Part shown: positions 60,361 to 64,000 of the stretch, in pieces
How the letters are laid out: each line of letters begins with the position of its first letter
Position numbering within the stretch: the first letter of the stretch is position 1
Assembly: GCA_963575745.1 (NCBI GenBank)
Contig: CAUYUJ010018620.1
Location: forward strand, 110,001-174,000
From: Prorocentrum cordatum
Lineage: Eukaryota; Sar; Dinophyceae; Prorocentrales; Prorocentraceae
DNA: 64,000 nt
Direction of reading: 5' to 3'
The notes under the pieces: generated by a model
What the model was told of the DNA's origin: nothing
The model's database searches: none
Seen by the model: only the letters and a program-made list of their open reading frames with translations
Translations under genes and position numbers: made by a program

Positions 60361-62183
60361 AAGACCCTGGTTAACTCTTGGGAGTGCTCGGAGGCCCGCG
60401 ACGGCATGGCCGTGAGTCGCAGGCTTCCTCGGCCGGGAACCCATCGGGACAACGCAGAGCTCAACGGCAACAACCATCGCAGGCAGATCGCAATCGGGCA
60501 GAGCAACGGCAAGAGCAATACCGTAGAGGAGACGAATGAAATCAACAAGTGCAACAACCAGCAGGACAACAGCAGTGCTACAGCATGCAGTGACCATAGC
60601 ATCAGGGCAACACCACCTACTGCAGCAGCATGCAGCAGAGCTTTCCCTTCTAAGATCTCGAAGCCCTCAGACCTGGAACCTGAGGAGACCCTCGAGAGCC
60701 CCGAGGTCGTCGGAGATGCTGAAGCCTCTCGCAGGCACCCCTCCGACGCCACTGCCACTTCAGCTCCCAGGGGCGGGCGCCCCGACCGCCCGACAGCGGG
60801 CCCGCGCGATGAGCCTCCCGCGGGCCGCCGGCTGCTGGCGCCAGGCGGGGCCGGAGGCAGCGCGCCTGCGCAGGGCGCGTCCAAGCGGCCCGCCGAGCGC
60901 TCGCGGTTGCTGTCGCTCACGCCGCGGGCCAAGGCCGAGAGCCGAGAGGAGACAGCGCCGCAAGCTCGGCGGCAGCGGTCGCGCGGCCCGCCCGCTGCGA
61001 GGGCGCCCGTCTGGCTCCGGCAGCCCGCGCCGAAGGCGAGGGCCTCGAGGGGCGATCTCGACAGCCCGGAGGCAGCGGGGGCCCAGACTGGAGACAGCGA
61101 AGGGGAGAGCGACGCCACCGCGGACCCCGACGGGGAGATCGAGGGCAGGCGGACTCGCCAGCCGCGCCAGACGGCGAAGCACTGGGCCACCGCAGTGGCC
61201 AGAGCGCGGGCGCCGCCCACGCTTGCGGGGCTCTCGCTCCTGGAGCGATCGGCGGCGGGGCAGGGGGCGGAGACCAAGTGTCAGGTGGAGTTGCAGGCCT
61301 TCGTGAAGGCCGCAGGAGAGCGCCCGCTCGTCGTGAACAGCGAGGTGGACGCTGCGCTCGTGCATTGCATGAACGGGCTCTACGAGACTGGACATCACTC
61401 CAACAGAGGGGATGTTCTGATGGCGGCGCTGCTGCGCTTCCAGCCGCAGCGCGGGAAGCTGGGCGGCCCCCGCTTCCCCTGGGCCTGGCGTTGCCTCAAG
61501 GGGTGGAGGCGCCGCTGCGGGCGGCGCTCCCGCAACCCAGTGGCGCGCATGATTTGGTCGGCTGTGGTGTGGGACCTTTGCTGCCGTGGTTTCTGGATGA
61601 TGGGGCACCATCTCACATGGGCGGTTGTGACGCGCCACCGGCCTGGAGCGCCTTTGACAATTCAGCTTCAGGGCCTGATCCCTCCAGTGGACGGTGGCTC
61701 GAGCGACTGGGCAGTTCTCCTCTCCCCTGTGGCGAGGGCAGCCACCAGGAAGAACCGGGCCCAGGGCGAGGGCATCAGCATGACGAACAAGATATACCCG
61801 CGGCTGCCAAAGGCGATCGCAGCCTTGGCCCGCGGCCCGCCAGAGTCTCGGATCCCCCCACGCAGCTACCACGAGCTCGTGACCGAGCTCAACTGGACTC
61901 GCGAGAGACTGCAGCTGGGCAACTTAGTGCTGCACCAATGCCGCCACTCGGGGGCCTCGCTCGACCTCCAGGGCCGCCGCCGCGACCACCTCGAACTGAA
62001 GAAGAGGGGCGGGCGGCAGTGCGAGGGCCCCCTCAAGCAGCGCGAGAACGCCGCCCGACTGAACATGTCGGCGGCCCGCCTGAAGCCCCGGCAGGTGGCG
62101 GAGTTCAAGAGAGCAGACGAGCAGCAAGAGGCGCTCTTCTTCGGCCGCGCGGCCGCCGCGCCGTTGCGGACAGCGTGGGCCGT
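60361..62183 (+). pseudogene. Element 4 tyrosine recombinase with long linker
   Basis: Long frame (from about 60,193). Asn/Thr-rich and then Arg/Ala/Pro-rich linker to about 61,190. The recombinase region follows: ERPLVVNSEVDAALVHCMNG, LLRFQPQRGKLGGPRFPWAW, then LNWTRERLQLGNLVLHQCRH and SGASLDLQGRRRDHLELKKR. RHSGAS (61942-61959) is the His-containing box II block of YR enzymes. The segment that should carry the nucleophile reads GPLKQRENAARLN, without a Tyr, so this copy is probably catalytically dead. Confidence 0.7.
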
Positions 62184-62386
62184 CGGCCTTTCTTCGCCGA
62201 TTTCTTCTGCGGCGATGGAGGTGTCGGCATGGCGGTTTCCCATCGGGGGCGCGGCGCTCGTCTGTGGGGCACCAGATACGATTCGCGATGCGACCTTGCC
62301 CAGGGGTTCAGCGTCGCATATCAGGGGATGCCAAGCATGGGCTGATCCTGGGAGCGGCGCTGGCGACCGAGTGCACTAGCTTCTGA
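62184..62386 (+). pseudogene. Element 4 methyltransferase-like fragment
   Basis: In a frame different from the recombinase: RPFFADFFCGDGGVGMAVSH, RGARLWGTRYDSRCDLAQGF, then, after a one-base shift near 62,340, GLILGAALATECTSF and TGA 62384-62386. F-x-D-F-F-C-G-D-G-G-V is a SAM-binding motif I pattern. A-T-E-C-T-S-F sits where C5 methyltransferases have P-P-C-Q-S-F. The domain is cut off right after that block. Confidence 0.5.
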
Positions 62387-62938
62387 ACTGCCCGCATGCG
62401 AATTCGTTTCATTCGAACTTCTGACAAGCCCTGGGGAGTAACCGACAGGTCGGGTTTTAGTGAAAAAGACGCCGTTCTGGCGCGTAGCAACAAGCTCCTC
62501 AGGGCCACCTTGCAGATCATCAGAATTGTAGACTCCTGCCAGATTCCTTGGTTTTGTGAAACCCGTATAGCAGCATGATGTAAAGGATCCCTGTGCTCCG
62601 CCGTCGCGCGACTCGGGGCGCCTGCGAGGCGTTGCTAGATTTCTGCGGCTATGACGCGAGATGGCGCAAGCGGATTCATTTTCTTTCGGTAATGTTGCAG
62701 CTGATAACATACAACGCATGACTTGCCGCCTCTGCCGCGGGCGGGGGGGTGCTCGTTTTCAGGTATGTCACATGTCGAATTGTCTGGGCCCCACCCGAGC
62801 AGACGAATCCCGTGGACCGAAGTGGCTGAACCATCTCCGAAAGGCTTGTGCCGTGATCTCGCAGCAGCGTTAGCGTCAGCCTCTAATCAGAGAACGCATC
62901 CTTTGTTTCGGGAGTGATGTGGGACTCCAGTCTCCAGC
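62387..62938. other. Element 4 3' region before B1
   Basis: No recognised coding content. Confidence 0.5.
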
Positions 62939-63077
62939 GTCGAGGGCCTGCTCGCGCTTGCCTCTTCGAAGCCGGCCAGTTCTCAGCCAGCGCCACTGCG
63001 CCTGCGTCGCTCCGTGCCGCGTTTCTCGAGAAACTTCTCTGTCTTGAGAAGACTTGCGAGCGGAACCCTGCCAGACA
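62939..63077 (+). repeat. Element 4 B1 repeat
   Basis: 139 bp, GTCGAGGGCCTGCTCGCGCT to GGAACCCTGCCAGACA; a diverged copy of B2. Confidence 0.85.
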
Positions 63078-63197
63078 TGAGAGTGTTTGCGCGCTGTTGT
63101 CTGGGGGTGCCGCGATATCTTCCGCTCAAGTGCACCCGTGGCCTGCCCTCCCGCCGCAATTGCATTTTCACACTGAATCTTTCGAAACTTTCACTGT
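63078..63197 (+). repeat. Element 4 A2 segment
   Basis: 120 bp between B1 and B2. Its 63081-63134 part matches A1 at 40187-40240. Confidence 0.8.
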
Positions 63198-63338
63198 GTC
63201 GAGGGCTTGCTCGCGCTTGCCTCCTCGAGGCCGGCCAGTTTTCAGCCCGCGCCGCTGCGCCCGTGTCGTTCCGCGACGCGTTTTTCGAGACAAACTTCAC
63301 TGTCTTGAAAAGACTTGCGGGCGGAACCCTGCCAGACA
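63198..63338 (+). repeat. Element 4 B2 repeat
   Basis: 141 bp, GTCGAGGGCTTGCTCGCGCT to GGAACCCTGCCAGACA. Confidence 0.85.
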
Positions 63339-64000
63339 GGTTTATGACTTCGGAAACGCGAGCATTGCATGATGCACGAGAATTCAAGGCTTTGGACACG
63401 CAGATATGGCGCAACTTACATGATTTCTGGCTTTGGGGTCGCCGATGTAGCGTAACGCACGCAGTCTCATGGTTTCGGAGACGCGGATGTTTCGCAATTT
63501 GCAATAGTTTATGGCTTCGGGTACGCGAATGGCTTGTACATCACGATGGTTTGTGGCCTCCGGGACGCGAATGTGGTGTAAGTTGCTTGAGTTTTTGGTC
63601 TCGGGCGCGCAAGCATAGCGTAATTGACCCGTGTTTATGGCCTCGGGCATCGTGGCTTCGGGAATTCGGGGCCAGCCGCCAGATTTCAAGAGACGGCGGG
63701 GAGTCCAAAAAGCGCCCCCCCGAACACATATCCCAAAACAGAAATGATTGTTTTCTGCGTTGGAGAGGGGGTGGCGCTCTTGGGCGGCCTCCGCGAGGTG
63801 GATCCGTGGCCACTGGGGTGCGCATATTGTTCACTTTACGAGGGGTTGTGACCTCGGGGACGCGAACATTGCGTAATCTAGGAGGATGTATGGCGTCAGG
63901 GACGCAAGCACTGCGTAATGTACTGGGGGTTATGGCCTCGGGGACGCGAATGTTGCGTACGCTGCGATAGTGTATGGCCTCGGGGACGCGAATTGTGTTT
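63339..64000. repeat. ~42-46-bp minisatellite, runs off the window
   Basis: Units of the type GGCCTCGGGGACGCGAATG then TTGCGTAA. Spacing is about 42-43 bp in the block 63,850-64,000 and up to ~46 bp in the more diverged block 63,339-63,660. An unrelated ~190-bp segment (63,665-63,845) interrupts it. Confidence 0.85.

Larger units (their letters stand above)
40187..63338 (+). mobile_element. Element 4: split tyrosine-recombinase retroelement (hypothesis)
   Basis: A1-like 54-bp sequence at 40187-40240 recurs as A2 at 63081-63134. A2 is flanked by B1 (62939-63077) and B2 (63198-63338), the A1...B1-A2-B2 plan of element 3. A leader ORF follows A1; gag, RT, RNase H, recombinase and a methyltransferase-like fragment precede B1. 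Minisatellite-like sequence lies outside both ends. If it is one element it spans 23.2 kb with a ~15.5-kb island between leader ORF and gag. The alternative is two truncated copies of one family. Confidence 0.5.

Overview
The window looks like nuclear DNA of a dinoflagellate. The evidence is indirect but consistent: Copia-type, LINE-type and tyrosine-recombinase (DIRS/Ngaro/PAT-type) retroelements carrying accessory domains I associate with dinoflagellates, a probable relict of the dinoflagellate spliced leader, and GC-rich DNA dominated by simple repeats. The genus cannot be fixed from sequence reading. I saw no rRNA, tRNA or CRISPR. Nearly every coding region belongs to a mobile element, and all of these are broken. 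The only possible host genes are fragments between 42.3 and 55.2 kb.

Layout. 0-8.36 kb: simple and tandem repeats (TCC, a 73-bp minisatellite, ATC, GGA, TGTA) between arrays of a degenerate CCAAGACGGCCCAAGAGGCC repeat (D array). 8,363-16,161: full-length Copia-like LTR element (element 1) inside a D array, with 182-bp LTRs and a CCGAC target-site duplication. 16.2-19.4 kb: more D array, a foldback element and a repeated ~186-bp unit. 19,416-25,847: a second Copia-like element (element 2) with 95-bp LTRs and GTATA duplications. 26.3-38.4 kb: a nested stack. A repeat family (R2) flanks a LINE fragment on the minus strand, and the LINE ORF2 is split by a 7.5-kb tyrosine-recombinase (YR) retroelement (element 3, 29,832-37,372) with A1...B1-A2-B2 split direct repeats. 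38.7-40.0 kb: D array. 40,187-63,338: parts of a second YR retroelement (element 4). A1 and a leader ORF lie at 40.2-41.6 kb; gag, RT, RNase H, recombinase, a methyltransferase-like fragment and B1-A2-B2 lie at 57.3-63.3 kb. A ~15.5-kb island separates the two parts. It holds putative gene fragments, alternating polypurine and polypyrimidine blocks, a 143-bp satellite and seven copies of a long palindrome. 63.3 kb to the end: a ~42-46-bp minisatellite.

The recurring theme is a methyltransferase-like module in three of the four retroelements, at three different places: between protease and integrase in element 1, between integrase and RT in element 2, and after the recombinase in element 4. 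The first two share a common blueprint. The LTR pairs are almost identical although the coding regions carry many stops and frameshifts, so both Copia elements were probably mobilised in trans.
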